A stretch of 64,000 nucleotides of DNA, taken from assembly GCA_035571275.1 (NCBI GenBank), contig DATMKQ010000163.1, forward strand, positions 1 through 64,000, written 5' to 3'. Positions within the stretch are counted from its first letter, which is position 1. Every line of letters begins with the position of its first letter. The position numbers and the translations under genes are program-made. The notes beneath the pieces are model-generated. The model saw only the letters and a list, made by a program, of their open reading frames with translations, had not been told where the DNA came from and ran no database searches. Below are positions 16,574 to 24,084 of the stretch, in pieces. Source of the DNA: Trebonia sp035571275. Lineage in GTDB: Bacteria; Actinomycetota; Actinomycetes; Streptosporangiales; Streptosporangiaceae.

Positions 16574-17211
16574 GTCCGCAACCGGGCGATGGTATCGAGC
16601 AGCAGGCCGGTGAGCTCGCGGAAGCGGGTATCCGGGTCGCCGAAGATCACCTGGCCCGCCTCGACGGCGAGCGGCGCGACGTCCGGGCCGATCAGCTCGG
16701 CGCGTCGGGCGAGAGAGGCCCGCTCGTCACCGGACTCGGCCAGCTGGCGGACCGCCTGCTCCTCGACACAGAAGCCGATGGTGAAGTTGTTCAGCAGGAG
16801 GAGGCCCCGCACGGCGTTCTGCAGCGTGAACCCCTGGCGGACGAGGTTTCCCAGGGTGATCTCCTGGCGCCGGATCACAACCGGGTCGGTCAGCGTCGTG
16901 CCGCTGAACGCTTTGGCCCCGTCACGGTGGCCCAGCAGCCCCTTCCGTACGGTCTCGGCGTAAGTCGCCATCACCGCACGCCAGGGCAGGTCGGCGGGGA
17001 GCTCGGCCATCACGTCGCCGATCTGCCGCCATGTCCGGGTGCCCATCTCATCGAGCAGGTCCCGCTTGTTGCGCACGTGCCAGTACAGCGCCGGCGCCTG
17101 CACCCCCAGCCTGGCCGCCAGGGCGCGCACCGTGAGGCCATCTATGCCTGCCTCGTCGAGGAGGTCCAGGGCCGCCTGCACGATGCCCGCCTTCGTCAGT
17201 CCACTCGCCAC
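16570..17211 (-). CDS. TetR-family transcriptional regulator
   Basis: 213 aa from GTG 17211. The N-terminal HTH (GIVQAALDLLDEAGIDGLTV, LAARLGVQAPALYWHV, NKRDLLDEM) matches the TetR/TetR_C subgroup; the rest is the helical ligand-binding domain. The upstream frame is open, but its text is not TetR-like and covers the operator region, so GTG 17211 is preferred. It is divergent from the oxidoreductase at 17284 and coupled to the phosphotransferase. The two CTTAAC-type operators between them are its probable binding sites. Confidence 0.87.
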   Translation of the reverse strand: MASGLTKAGIVQAALDLLDEAGIDGLTVRALAARLGVQAPALYWHVRNKRDLLDEMGTRTWRQIGDVMAELPADLPWRAVMATYAETVRKGLLGHRDGAKAFSGTTLTDPVVIRRQEITLGNLVRQGFTLQNAVRGLLLLNNFTIGFCVEEQAVRQLAESGDERASLARRAELIGPDVAPLAVEAGQVIFGDPDTRFRELTGLLLDTIARLRT

Positions 17212-17221
17212 GACTTGACAG

Positions 17222-17236
17222 CTTAACACTGTTAAG
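17222..17236. promoter_or_regulatory. Operator 1 (CTTAACACTGTTAAG)
   Basis: A 15-bp palindrome (CTTAACA-C-TGTTAAG), directly after a perfect TTGACA (17215-17220) on the plus strand and 11 bp before the TetR start. It is repeated 36 bp away with two mismatches. Likely TetR target. Confidence 0.7.
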
Positions 17237-17257
17237 GAATGCTGGGGACCGCACCAA

Positions 17258-17272
17258 TTTAACGCTGTTAAG
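17258..17272. promoter_or_regulatory. Operator 2 (TTTAACGCTGTTAAG)
   Basis: Second copy of the operator, overlapping the AGGAGG ribosome site of the oxidoreductase gene. Binding here could block expression of that gene directly. Copies 1 and 2 are centred 36 bp apart. Confidence 0.7.
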
Positions 17273-17283
17273 GAGGCGTGAGC

Positions 17284-18255
17284 ATGAAAGCGGCGATCTT
17301 GCACTCGGCGGATTCCGCTCCTGTCTACGGTGACTTCGACGAGCCGGTGGCCGGTGCGGGAACCGAGATCGTGGAGCTTGTGGCCGCGGGCATCCACCAG
17401 GTAACCCGGTCGGTGGCGGCCGGCCGGCACTACGGTCGCGGCGGCATCTTCCCCGTGATCCCCGGCCTCAACGCGGTCGCCAGGAGGTCTGGCGGCGAGC
17501 TGGTCTTCACCTCATCCGCCGGTGCGCCGCCATACGGGGCATTCGCCGAGCACATCGTCTCGCCCGATGCGATGCGGTTCCCGCTGCCCGCCGGGGCGCG
17601 ACCGGAGGCCGTCGCCGCGGGCGTGAATCCGGGCATGGCGTCATGGCTGCCGCTCAAGGCCCGGCAAGCCGAGCTTGGCCGTCTCGGTACGGTGCTGATC
17701 CTTGGCGCCACCGGGATCTCCGGCTTCCTGGCCGTGCAGAACGCTCGGCTGCTCGGCGCCACCCGGGTCGTCGGCTCCGGGCGCAGCCAGCCCGGCCTGG
17801 ACCGCGCCGCCGCGGCCGGCGCGCAGACCGTCACCATCACCGGCGACCGGGATACTGATGCCGACACCCTGGCCCGGGTCCTCGACGGCGATCCGCCCGG
17901 CCTGGTGCTCGACTTCCTCTGGGGGACCGTCGCCGAGGCTGCTTTCCAGGCCCTCGCCCGGCAGGGGCTCAGCGAAGACATCGCCGACATCAAGTACGTC
18001 CAGATCGGGGCGCTGGCCGGGGCCGAGGCCGCGGTGCCTTCTGCGCTGCTGCGCAGCAGGAAGCTGACGATCTCAGGCAGCGGGGCCGGCTCGGTCGCCG
18101 CGGCCGACATCAAGACCCAGGTCCCGGCCTACATCAAGCTGATCGCCGACGGCGCGGTCCAAGTGCCGTTCCGGACCTTCCCGCTGTCGGACGTCGGCGC
18201 GGCCTGGACCACCTCCGCCGAATCCGGCCCGCGCGTGGTCCTCGTCAGGGACTGA
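17284..18255 (+). CDS. Zinc-independent alcohol dehydrogenase/quinone oxidoreductase-like (MDR) protein
   Basis: 323 aa of the medium-chain dehydrogenase superfamily. The N-terminal GroES-like domain (MKAAILHSADSAPVYGDFDE) lacks zinc ligands. The Rossmann fold reads VLILGATGISGFLAVQNARL with a downstream GSGRSQPGLDRAAAAGA. ATG 17284 is 7 nt after AGGAGG; an in-frame GTG at 17278 lies too close to that site. Probably an NADPH-dependent reductase repressed by the divergent TetR, perhaps detoxifying its inducer. The substrate is unknown. Confidence 0.85.
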   Translation: MKAAILHSADSAPVYGDFDEPVAGAGTEIVELVAAGIHQVTRSVAAGRHYGRGGIFPVIPGLNAVARRSGGELVFTSSAGAPPYGAFAEHIVSPDAMRFPLPAGARPEAVAAGVNPGMASWLPLKARQAELGRLGTVLILGATGISGFLAVQNARLLGATRVVGSGRSQPGLDRAAAAGAQTVTITGDRDTDADTLARVLDGDPPGLVLDFLWGTVAEAAFQALARQGLSEDIADIKYVQIGALAGAEAAVPSALLRSRKLTISGSGAGSVAAADIKTQVPAYIKLIADGAVQVPFRTFPLSDVGAAWTTSAESGPRVVLVRD

Positions 18256-18270
18256 CCAAGCCGGCCGCCG

Positions 18271-18292
18271 CGCGGGAGCTCAGTGTCCCGCG
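18271..18292. terminator. Hairpin between convergent genes
   Basis: CGCGGGA (18271-18277) pairs with TCCCGCG (18286-18292) around an 8-nt loop. It lies just after the oxidoreductase stop and over the 3' end of the convergent DinB gene. There is no U-tract. Confidence 0.4.
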
Positions 18293-18843
18293 GCGCTGCG
18301 CGCGGCTTGATCCACCTGGTCACTGTAGTCACGCCACCAGTCCTGGTCCGCGGACGGGAGGTTGTCGCTGCCCTTGAGCAGCCCGGCTGCACCATCAATC
18401 AGCTCCCGAACGATGTCGGCGTGACCCGCGTGCCGTTGGGTCTCCGCGGTCATATGGACGACGATTCGGTGCAGGGTCACCGCGCCGTCCTCTCCCCACC
18501 ACGGCACCCGGCCGACCGCGTCCAGCGGCAGCAGGGCGATTGTCTCGTCGGCATGCTGCCACGCCCGGTGGTAAAGGGCGACGATCTCGGCTTTGCTCTG
18601 CTCAGGCGTGGCCCACATGTCCGCGTTGGGGTCGGCGTCATTCGCCAGCCACGGCAGCGGCACTTCATGCGGCCGCCCGAACACCGGGCCAAAGTACTCA
18701 AGCTCCATGCTCGCCGAGTGCTTGACGAGCCCCAAGAGGTTGGTCCCTGTCGGCGTGAGCGGCCGGCGAACGTCGTACTCGCCGAGCGCGGCGCTACGGA
18801 TGCCGGCGGCCAGGGGGCCCGGCCGCCGGCTCTTCCGGCCCCG
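18280..18843 (-). pseudogene. DinB/DUF664-family protein lacking a proper 5' end
   Basis: Family-typical text begins at EYDVRRPLTPTGTNLLGLVK, followed by FGRPHEVPLPWL, VPWWGEDGAVTLHRIVVHMT and ETQRHAGHADIVRELIDG, which belongs to the DinB-like thiol-dependent hydrolase/transferase fold. Conserved coding extends upstream of the first usable start (TTG 18735), yet no ATG, GTG or TTG occurs between it and the cellulase stop codon at 18846. Homologues have about 25 more N-terminal residues (helix 1), replaced here by an Arg/Pro/Ala-rich text. The gene looks truncated by the junction with the cellulase gene. Alternatively it starts at CTG or TTG as a shortened protein. Confidence 0.65.
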
Positions 18844-20607
18844 TTAGGGCAGCGCCTCCAAGATGGCCTTGTACGCGGCGCCATATGGTGTCGCGTCGCC
18901 CGCGTAGTCGGTAATAAGCGTCGGGCCCGTGGCGCAGCCGTTAGCCCAGTCGTCCCAGGTCCAAGCGAGGAACGAAGTGTTCTCCGACTCCAGCCAGCTG
19001 GTCAGCGAGTCGATGTAGGTGCCGGCGCAGTCGCCCTCGCCGATCTCGCCCGCGATCACGGGTACCTTCGCCATGACCGGCTCGACCTCGCTGGTCCAGC
19101 AGGACAGCGTGTCGCAGGTGTTGCCGTTGTAGGAGTGCCAGGACGCGACGAGGTTGTTGTCCGGGTCTGTCGGCTCGTACTGCAGCCAGTCGGTCAGGTC
19201 GTTGGAGTACTCCTCGCCGCCGAGCATCAGCACGTTGCTCGCGCCGGCGGAGCGGACCGCGTTGACCATCGACTGCATGCCGGCCACCTGATAACCGATG
19301 CCCGGGCAGGTGCCGCCGTTGAGCCAGCATTCCCAGCCAGTGGTGGTGCTCCCTGTCGCCCGTGACGCGTACGGCTCGTTGAACAGGTCGAAGATGACCG
19401 CGTTATTACCCTTGAACGTGTTGGCCACCGAGGTCCAGAACGGGATCGCCTCCGCGGCGTCCGGCATCGGCTTCTGGCAGGTCGCCTCGGCGGACGAGCA
19501 GCCCGAGGACGTCCCGGTGTAGAGGCCGTCGGTCCAGTGCAGGTCGAGGATGACCACGATGCCGTTGGCGTTCAGCAGGTTCACGTAGTTCTTGATCTGG
19601 TTGATGTAGTTCTGGCCGGCGTAGGTCGAGTTCACGTAGGACTCCCCGTTCCAGCAGGCCTCGTTGAGCGGAACCCGCACCGCGGTAACGTTGCTCCAGC
19701 TCTTCATGGCGAGGATCGACGCCTCGTCGACCGGTCCGTCGAAGAACCCCCAGCCCTGGACACAGGCGTACTCGGAGCCCGAGCGGTCCATCCCGTGCAG
19801 GACCACCCGAGTTCCGCTGGCGTTGACGAGCTCGTTGCCCGACACGTGCACCTGCGGCGCGGGGGTGCTGGCGATCTCGGTGGCCGTCACGGCGGCGGAC
19901 GTGTACCCACTGGACGTGACCGCGAACGTGGCGGGGCCGGTGCCTGAGGCGTTCGCGGAGAGCGTCACGTTCTGCGCCGTATCCCAGTCGGTCGGCGTGA
20001 ACGTGAGCGTGGCACCGGAGCTGATAGAAAGGCCGGTGTTGCCGGAGGTGAGGCTAGCGGTGACCGTGACGTTGGCGGTCGGCGCCGACGAGAGCGCCAC
20101 CCCGAAGGTCCCGGTGAACCCCTGCATCACCGGTAGCGACGCGGCGGCGCTTGTGACGATCGCCGGGGTGACGGTGCTGGCAGGTGTGCAGGTCACAGTG
20201 GCGGGCACCGCGTCGCTGGCACTCCAGGTCCCCTGGAAGCCAAACGAGGTGTTCGATCCCGCCGCGACCGAACCGTTGTAGCTCGCGTTGGACGCGGTGA
20301 CGTACTCCAGGCTCTGGCTGAGCGTGGTGCTCCACGAGCTCGTCACGACTTGGTCGCCACCGAAGCTGAACGTCACCGTCCATCCGGTGAGCGCGGTCGT
20401 GCCGGTGTTGTTGACGGTGACCTGTGCGACGAAGCCGCCGGACCACTGGCTTTCCGTGGAGTAGGACGCCGAGCAGCCCGTCGTGGCGTTCGCCGCCGGA
20501 CCCGCGGCCGCGATGACCCCGACGCATAGCGGCAGCGCCAGCACAAGCGCGGCGGCAAGACGGAGCGGCTTCGGCCATCGGCCCGCCCCCGTGCAGAAGA
20601 ATCTCAC
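18844..20607 (-). CDS. Secreted endoglucanase: CBM2 - beta-sandwich linker - GH5 catalytic domain
   Basis: 587 aa. A signal peptide (to about residue 41, PAANA) is followed by a CBM2 cellulose-binding module (about 43-143; Cys near both ends, SQWSGGFVAQV, LTGWTVTFSF, AGSNTSFGFQG). Next is a repeat-like beta domain (about 150-245, TLTFTPTDWDTAQNVTLSA). A GH5 domain (about 252-587) carries HGMDRSG, DLHWTDG, the acid/base Glu in FDLFNEPYA and the nucleophile Glu in VPVIAGEIGEG. It would cleave internal beta-1,4-glucan bonds outside the cell. GTG 20607 has GGAGG 9 nt upstream. GAAACTTTC motifs lie in its promoter region. Confidence 0.92.
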   Translation of the reverse strand: MRFFCTGAGRWPKPLRLAAALVLALPLCVGVIAAAGPAANATTGCSASYSTESQWSGGFVAQVTVNNTGTTALTGWTVTFSFGGDQVVTSSWSTTLSQSLEYVTASNASYNGSVAAGSNTSFGFQGTWSASDAVPATVTCTPASTVTPAIVTSAAASLPVMQGFTGTFGVALSSAPTANVTVTASLTSGNTGLSISSGATLTFTPTDWDTAQNVTLSANASGTGPATFAVTSSGYTSAAVTATEIASTPAPQVHVSGNELVNASGTRVVLHGMDRSGSEYACVQGWGFFDGPVDEASILAMKSWSNVTAVRVPLNEACWNGESYVNSTYAGQNYINQIKNYVNLLNANGIVVILDLHWTDGLYTGTSSGCSSAEATCQKPMPDAAEAIPFWTSVANTFKGNNAVIFDLFNEPYASRATGSTTTGWECWLNGGTCPGIGYQVAGMQSMVNAVRSAGASNVLMLGGEEYSNDLTDWLQYEPTDPDNNLVASWHSYNGNTCDTLSCWTSEVEPVMAKVPVIAGEIGEGDCAGTYIDSLTSWLESENTSFLAWTWDDWANGCATGPTLITDYAGDATPYGAAYKAILEALP

Positions 20608-20774
20608 GCGAATCTACCTCCTGATTACCCGGGGAGCTTTATGACCGGAAGGTACAGAGCGAAGATGTCGATGCCAAGAATGGCCTGCTCTGCCGCTGCC
20701 TCATCGACGCGAGCAAACCCGGCGACGCGGCTCCTACCAGGGAAGACAAGGCATACCGAAACGCGAAGGATGGA

Positions 20775-20837
20775 GCGAAACTTTCGCGGGGAAAGGCTTA
20801 GCGCCGACCTTAATAAACTCTTCCCTAGGAAACTTTC
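20775..20837. promoter_or_regulatory. Two GAAACTTTC motifs upstream of the cellulase gene
   Basis: GAAACTTTC at 20777-20785 lies within the palindrome GCGAAA-C-TTTCGC (20775-20787); a second copy is at 20829-20837, 52 bp away. The area is AT-richer than its surroundings (20608-20873 holds no gene) and includes TTTATTA on the minus strand, a possible -10 box. Palindromes of this form are proposed as carbohydrate-gene control sites (inference). Confidence 0.45.
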
Positions 20838-20873
20838 ACGGATATTCCGTAGTAATTCGACAATGGCGCCCAG

Positions 20874-21278
20874 TTATGCGGTGGAGTCCGCGCGTGGCGG
20901 CCGGGCCGCCGCTATTACCCGGGCCTGTTCCGCGTCGGATGCCCGGCGGGCTCGCCGGCCGCGGGCGATTTCTGTGGCCAGAGCGTCGAGCGGCTGGGTG
21001 AACGGCCCGAGCGGGTCGTCAAGCCGCGCCAGCCACGTCCGGGCGGCGTCGAGCCCGGCCGGGTCGAGCGCGTAGATCCGGCGCGTGCCCGTCGCCCGCA
21101 CACTCACGAGACTGGCCTCGCGTAGCACCTTGAGGTGCTGCGAGACAGCAGGCTGCGAGATCGGCGTGCGCGACCGCAGCGCCGTGACGAGCGAGCCGGT
21201 CGGCTGCTCCCCGGCCGCGAGCAGCTCCAGGATGACCCTGCGGACCGGATCGCCGAGAGCCTCGAAGATCCCGGGCAT
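20874..21278 (-). CDS. ArsR-family transcriptional regulator
   Basis: 134-aa winged-helix repressor. The HTH is visible as FEALGDPVRRVILELLAAGE, PISQPAVSQHLKVLREASLV and RATGTRRIYALDPAGLD. No metal-binding Cys motif (CxC) is present, so it is of the non-metal subgroup usually linked to SRPBCC proteins. ATG 21278 directly follows the TAG of the SRPBCC gene, so it is the second gene of that minus-strand operon. The 9-4-9 palindrome at 21779-21800 is its likely operator. Confidence 0.88.
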   Translation of the reverse strand: MPGIFEALGDPVRRVILELLAAGEQPTGSLVTALRSRTPISQPAVSQHLKVLREASLVSVRATGTRRIYALDPAGLDAARTWLARLDDPLGPFTQPLDALATEIARGRRARRASDAEQARVIAAARPPRADSTA

Positions 21279-21767
21279 CTAGCCGGCGCCTGCCGCCCCG
21301 GGCGGGGGCGCGTAAAAGGCGACCGTGCGCGCCGCCGCCCGCTGTGCCGCGGCGGGGTCATCACCGTCCGCCGTGGCGGCAGCGGCCCACCCGGCGGCCG
21401 CCGCCCGGATGAACGCCGCGCCATCGCGCGAGGCGGGGAAGGAGACAGCCAATCCCGGGGCGACCGGCGCTCCGCTGTCGATGTGGCGGGCCAGGCCCAT
21501 GAGCGCCTTGCAGCGCTCGACGGCACCGCCGGCGTTGCCCTCCAGCTGGTAACGGCCGCCGAGCCTGAGGTCGCCGCTGACCGGCAGGAACCAGCGCGGG
21601 ATCCGATCGGCATTGGTCAGGGCGTCCCACAGATCAGACTGGCTCGCGGAGTACACCCGGCGGGCGATCGCGACCTTCGTCGCTACCCCGTCGCGGACCC
21701 CGCCGCGCACTTCACGGGTCACCAGGCCGGCCGCGGCCACGGGATCGAAGGACACGGCGCCCTCCAC
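21279..21767 (-). pseudogene. SRPBCC/AHSA1-family protein with apparent internal deletion
   Basis: 162 aa. The N-terminal half matches the family (YSASQSDLWDALTNADRIPR, WFLPVSGDLRLGGRYQLEGN, AGGAVERC). It then jumps directly to the family's C-terminal tail (LARHIDSGAPVAPGLAVSF, AAARTVAFYAPP). The intervening 60-70 residues, normally containing the WEF-G...V-V-L-P strand pair and the GPGAVGVGWDLALLGL-like helix, are missing. The frame is kept, so a shortened protein could be made, but the hydrophobic cavity would be incomplete. GTG 21767 has AGGAGG upstream. The missing block is inferred from memory of homologues. Confidence 0.6.
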
Positions 21768-21778
21768 AGTGCCCTCCT

Positions 21779-21800
21779 TTCATAAGTAGCAACTTATGAA
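21779..21800. promoter_or_regulatory. Operator palindrome with 9-bp arms
   Basis: TTCATAAGT (21779-21787) and ACTTATGAA (21792-21800) flank AGCA. It is 12 bp upstream of the SRPBCC start in the divergent region with the VOC gene. Size and symmetry fit an ArsR-family dimer site. Confidence 0.7.
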
Positions 21801-21867
21801 GTGAACCCTACCCGGCCAACCGCCACACAAGCAACGAAGCTGAGTCCGGTGGTGCTGAAATGGTGGT

Positions 21868-22254
21868 GTGGACGTTCTGAGCAGCCGGATCCTGCTGCGG
21901 CCCAGCGACTTGGACCGGAGTCGCCGCTTCTACCGTGACGTACTGGGCCTGGCCATCTACCGGGAGTTCGGTCTTCCTGAAAACCCGGGGGTCGTGTTCT
22001 TCCTGGGCCAGGCATTTCTCGAGGTCTCCGGGAATGCGGCCGGTCCTCCCGGGGATTCGGTGGTGATCTGGATCCAGGTACGGGATGTGCACGCCGAGCA
22101 CGCCCGGCTGGCCGCGGCCGGCGTCCCGGTCATCCGAGAGCCGGTCACCGAGCCCTGGGGATTGACCGAGATGTGGATCGAGGACCCCGATGGCATCCGC
22201 ATAGTCGTCGTCGAAGTCCCCGCCGATCACCCTCTCCGCCGTGACCCGCGATAA
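21868..22254 (+). CDS. VOC (glyoxalase/bleomycin-resistance) family protein
   Basis: 128 aa, GTG start. The paired beta-alpha-beta-beta-beta modules read ILLRPSDLDRSRRFYRDVLG, LAIYREFGLPE and IWIQVRDVHAEHARLAAAGV, ending in GLTEMWIEDPDGIRIVVVEV. The closing ExxDPDG..I..VE is the usual metal-ligand region. VOC proteins isomerise, cleave or sequester small molecules; the substrate here is not predictable. It is divergent from the SRPBCC/ArsR pair across the palindromic operator, so ArsR may control it. Confidence 0.85.
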   Translation: MDVLSSRILLRPSDLDRSRRFYRDVLGLAIYREFGLPENPGVVFFLGQAFLEVSGNAAGPPGDSVVIWIQVRDVHAEHARLAAAGVPVIREPVTEPWGLTEMWIEDPDGIRIVVVEVPADHPLRRDPR

Positions 22255-22311
22255 CCGCGCACCGCCACTCCTGCACCATGTGAGGCGTTTCCGCGGAAAC
22301 GCCGGCCAACT

Positions 22312-22842
22312 TCAGGACTTGAGGAGGCCGGCGACGAAGGCTTCTTGCTCGGGGGTCTCGACCGCCTTCGCGCAGTAGTTGGCCCGTACCCAGGCGACCG
22401 CCTCAACGGGCGGGTGACCGGCCAGCACGGCCAGGCAGGCCAGCGCCGTCCCGGTTCGGCCATGACCGCCGATGCACCCAACCTCGACGTCCTGCCCCGA
22501 CCGGGCCCGTTCCAACACGGCCGTCAGCGTCCGCACCACTGCTTCGCTGTTCGCCGGCACGCCGAAGTCCGGCCAATCGACATACCCGTGGTCCCAGGGC
22601 GGCTGCCAGCGGGAGTCAAAGTAGAGCCCGTAGTCAGGGGAGCGGACGCGCGAGTACGGGGCGGCCGGGTCAAAGGACGCCGCGGTCAACCGCGTGCCGT
22701 CGGGCAGCACGACCGGGCTCAGGTGGCGATGAGTCTCCAGCACGCGATGCTGGTGATCGTCGTTCCCGCATTCCGGTTCCGCGCCTTCGTCCCAGTACAC
22801 CCGGGACTCGGTGCAGATGACGACGCGACGGATCACGACCAT
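22312..22842 (-). CDS. Protein-tyrosine/dual-specificity phosphatase-like protein
   Basis: 176 aa. The catalytic P-loop VGCIGGHGRTGTALACLAVL gives the CX5R motif (C-IGGHG-R) with the following Thr. The general-acid region is probably DHGYVDWPDFGVPA. The order of acid loop before P-loop and the length fit small bacterial dual-specificity phosphatases. The His/Cys-rich N-terminus (ECGNDDHQHRVLETHRH) is unusual. It is monocistronic, between the VOC gene and the divergent PEP mutase-family gene. Target unknown. Confidence 0.78.
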   Translation of the reverse strand: MVVIRRVVICTESRVYWDEGAEPECGNDDHQHRVLETHRHLSPVVLPDGTRLTAASFDPAAPYSRVRSPDYGLYFDSRWQPPWDHGYVDWPDFGVPANSEAVVRTLTAVLERARSGQDVEVGCIGGHGRTGTALACLAVLAGHPPVEAVAWVRANYCAKAVETPEQEAFVAGLLKS

Positions 22843-22906
22843 GGCCTCACCCTAGCCAACGATGTCAAAACCTAGGCCGGCCCACACACGAGATACGTTC
22901 GTTGCC

Positions 22907-23725
22907 ATGACAACCACAAGCCAGACGGACAAGACAGCACGGTTCCTTGGCCTGCACCGCCCCGGAGACCCGCTGCTGCTGCCGAACCCATGGGACGCCG
23001 GGTCGGCGAAAGTGCTCGCCTCGCTGGGTTTCCAGGCGCTCGCCACGACGAGCTCCGGGTTTGCCGCGACGCTAGGCCGGCTGGACGGCTCGGTGAGCCG
23101 CGACGAGGCCCTGGCGCACGCCGCCGCCATAGTCGCGGCCACGGAGCTTCCGGTCTCCGCCGACCTGGAGAACTGCTTCGCCGACGATCCGGAGGGCGTC
23201 GCGCGCACAGTGACCCTGGCCGCGCAAACCGGGCTGGCGGGCTGCTCGCTTGAGGACTATGCCGGCGGCGACGACGGGCGCATCTACGACATCGGGCTGG
23301 CGGCTGAGCGCGTCGCGGCCGCCGCCGAGGCGGCGCACGCCGACCGGGCAAGGCTCGTGCTCACGGCGCGCGCCGAGAATTACCTCTACGACCGCAAGGA
23401 CCTGGCGGACACGATCGCCAGGCTCCAGGCGTACCAGGAGGCGGGCGCCGACGTGCTGTACGCGCCCGGCCTGACCAGCCTGGGCGACATCAGGCAGCTG
23501 GTCAGGGAAGTGGACCGCCCCGTGAACGTGCTCGCGTTCCCCGGCGTCCCGCCCGTCAGCGAGCTCGCCGAGGCCGGCGTGACCCGGGTCTCGGTCGGGG
23601 GCGCCTTCGCGTACGCCGCCTTCGCCGCGCTGGCAGACGCCGCGACCGAACTCCGCGACAAGGGCACCTATGGCTATATCGCGAGCAGCGCGGCCGGCCG
23701 AAAGGTCGTACACCGCGCGTTTTGA
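22907..23725 (+). CDS. Isocitrate lyase/PEP mutase family enzyme
   Basis: 272 aa with the alpha/beta-barrel of the superfamily: LLLPNPWDAGSAKVLASLGF, TTSSGFAATLGRLDG, VSADLENCFADDPEGV, GCSLEDYAG and LVLTARAENYLY (metal- and phosphate-site strands). It lacks the KKCGH motif of true isocitrate lyase, so it belongs with 2-methylisocitrate lyase-like or phosphonopyruvate-type enzymes that make or break C-C or C-P bonds of oxaloacetate-like acids. ATG 22907 is preferred over the upstream open frame because conserved sequence begins shortly after. Monocistronic. Confidence 0.85.
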   Translation: MTTTSQTDKTARFLGLHRPGDPLLLPNPWDAGSAKVLASLGFQALATTSSGFAATLGRLDGSVSRDEALAHAAAIVAATELPVSADLENCFADDPEGVARTVTLAAQTGLAGCSLEDYAGGDDGRIYDIGLAAERVAAAAEAAHADRARLVLTARAENYLYDRKDLADTIARLQAYQEAGADVLYAPGLTSLGDIRQLVREVDRPVNVLAFPGVPPVSELAEAGVTRVSVGGAFAYAAFAALADAATELRDKGTYGYIASSAAGRKVVHRAF

Positions 23726-24084
23726 CCCGGTCGTCTCACGGTCCTAAGAGCAGACATATTCCGAACGGTGACCGCCGACTCCGTTCCGGTAATGCTTATT
23801 CGTCATCCGTACGGCGAGCCGATGGTGCGGTCTGCACCAGTGCTCCCGGCTGTGGGCATGGTGCAGCGCCGCGGGTTCCGTAAACGCCGGGCAGCTAGCA
23901 GGATGGGAGATCACCACTGTAAGAGGCGGGTCATGAGCGTTGTCCAGGGTTTCCCCATGCGCGCCGCGAGATCGTCATGTCCTGGCGGCGGTCGATGCCG
24001 CGGTTCGTCCGGGCCGCGCGTCCGGTGCTTGACCGCCTCGCCGCACGGATCGTCGGCACCCAGGCCTGGGCCTGAGGATGCCTC
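23726..24084 (+). other. Intergenic leader of the SDR/E1 operon
   Basis: There is no conserved gene here. It contains one 32-codon reading frame (annotated separately) directly before the SDR gene and no clear promoter match; TTGACC overlaps the stop of the preceding gene, with a weak TAAGAG 17 bp downstream. Confidence 0.5.
23977..24075 (+). CDS. Possible short leader peptide (32 aa)
   Basis: ATG 23977 to TGA 24075 encodes MSWRRSMPRFVRAARPVLDR followed by LAARIVGTQAWA. It is basic and amphipathic and ends 9 bp before the SDR start. No good ribosome site is seen, so it could be chance, a leader peptide, or a remnant. Confidence 0.25.
   Translation: MSWRRSMPRFVRAARPVLDRLAARIVGTQAWA

Noticed and set aside
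15038..16963. 641-aa plus-strand frame across the phosphotransferase gene
   Set aside because: Spans several real genes in other frames and shows no domain.
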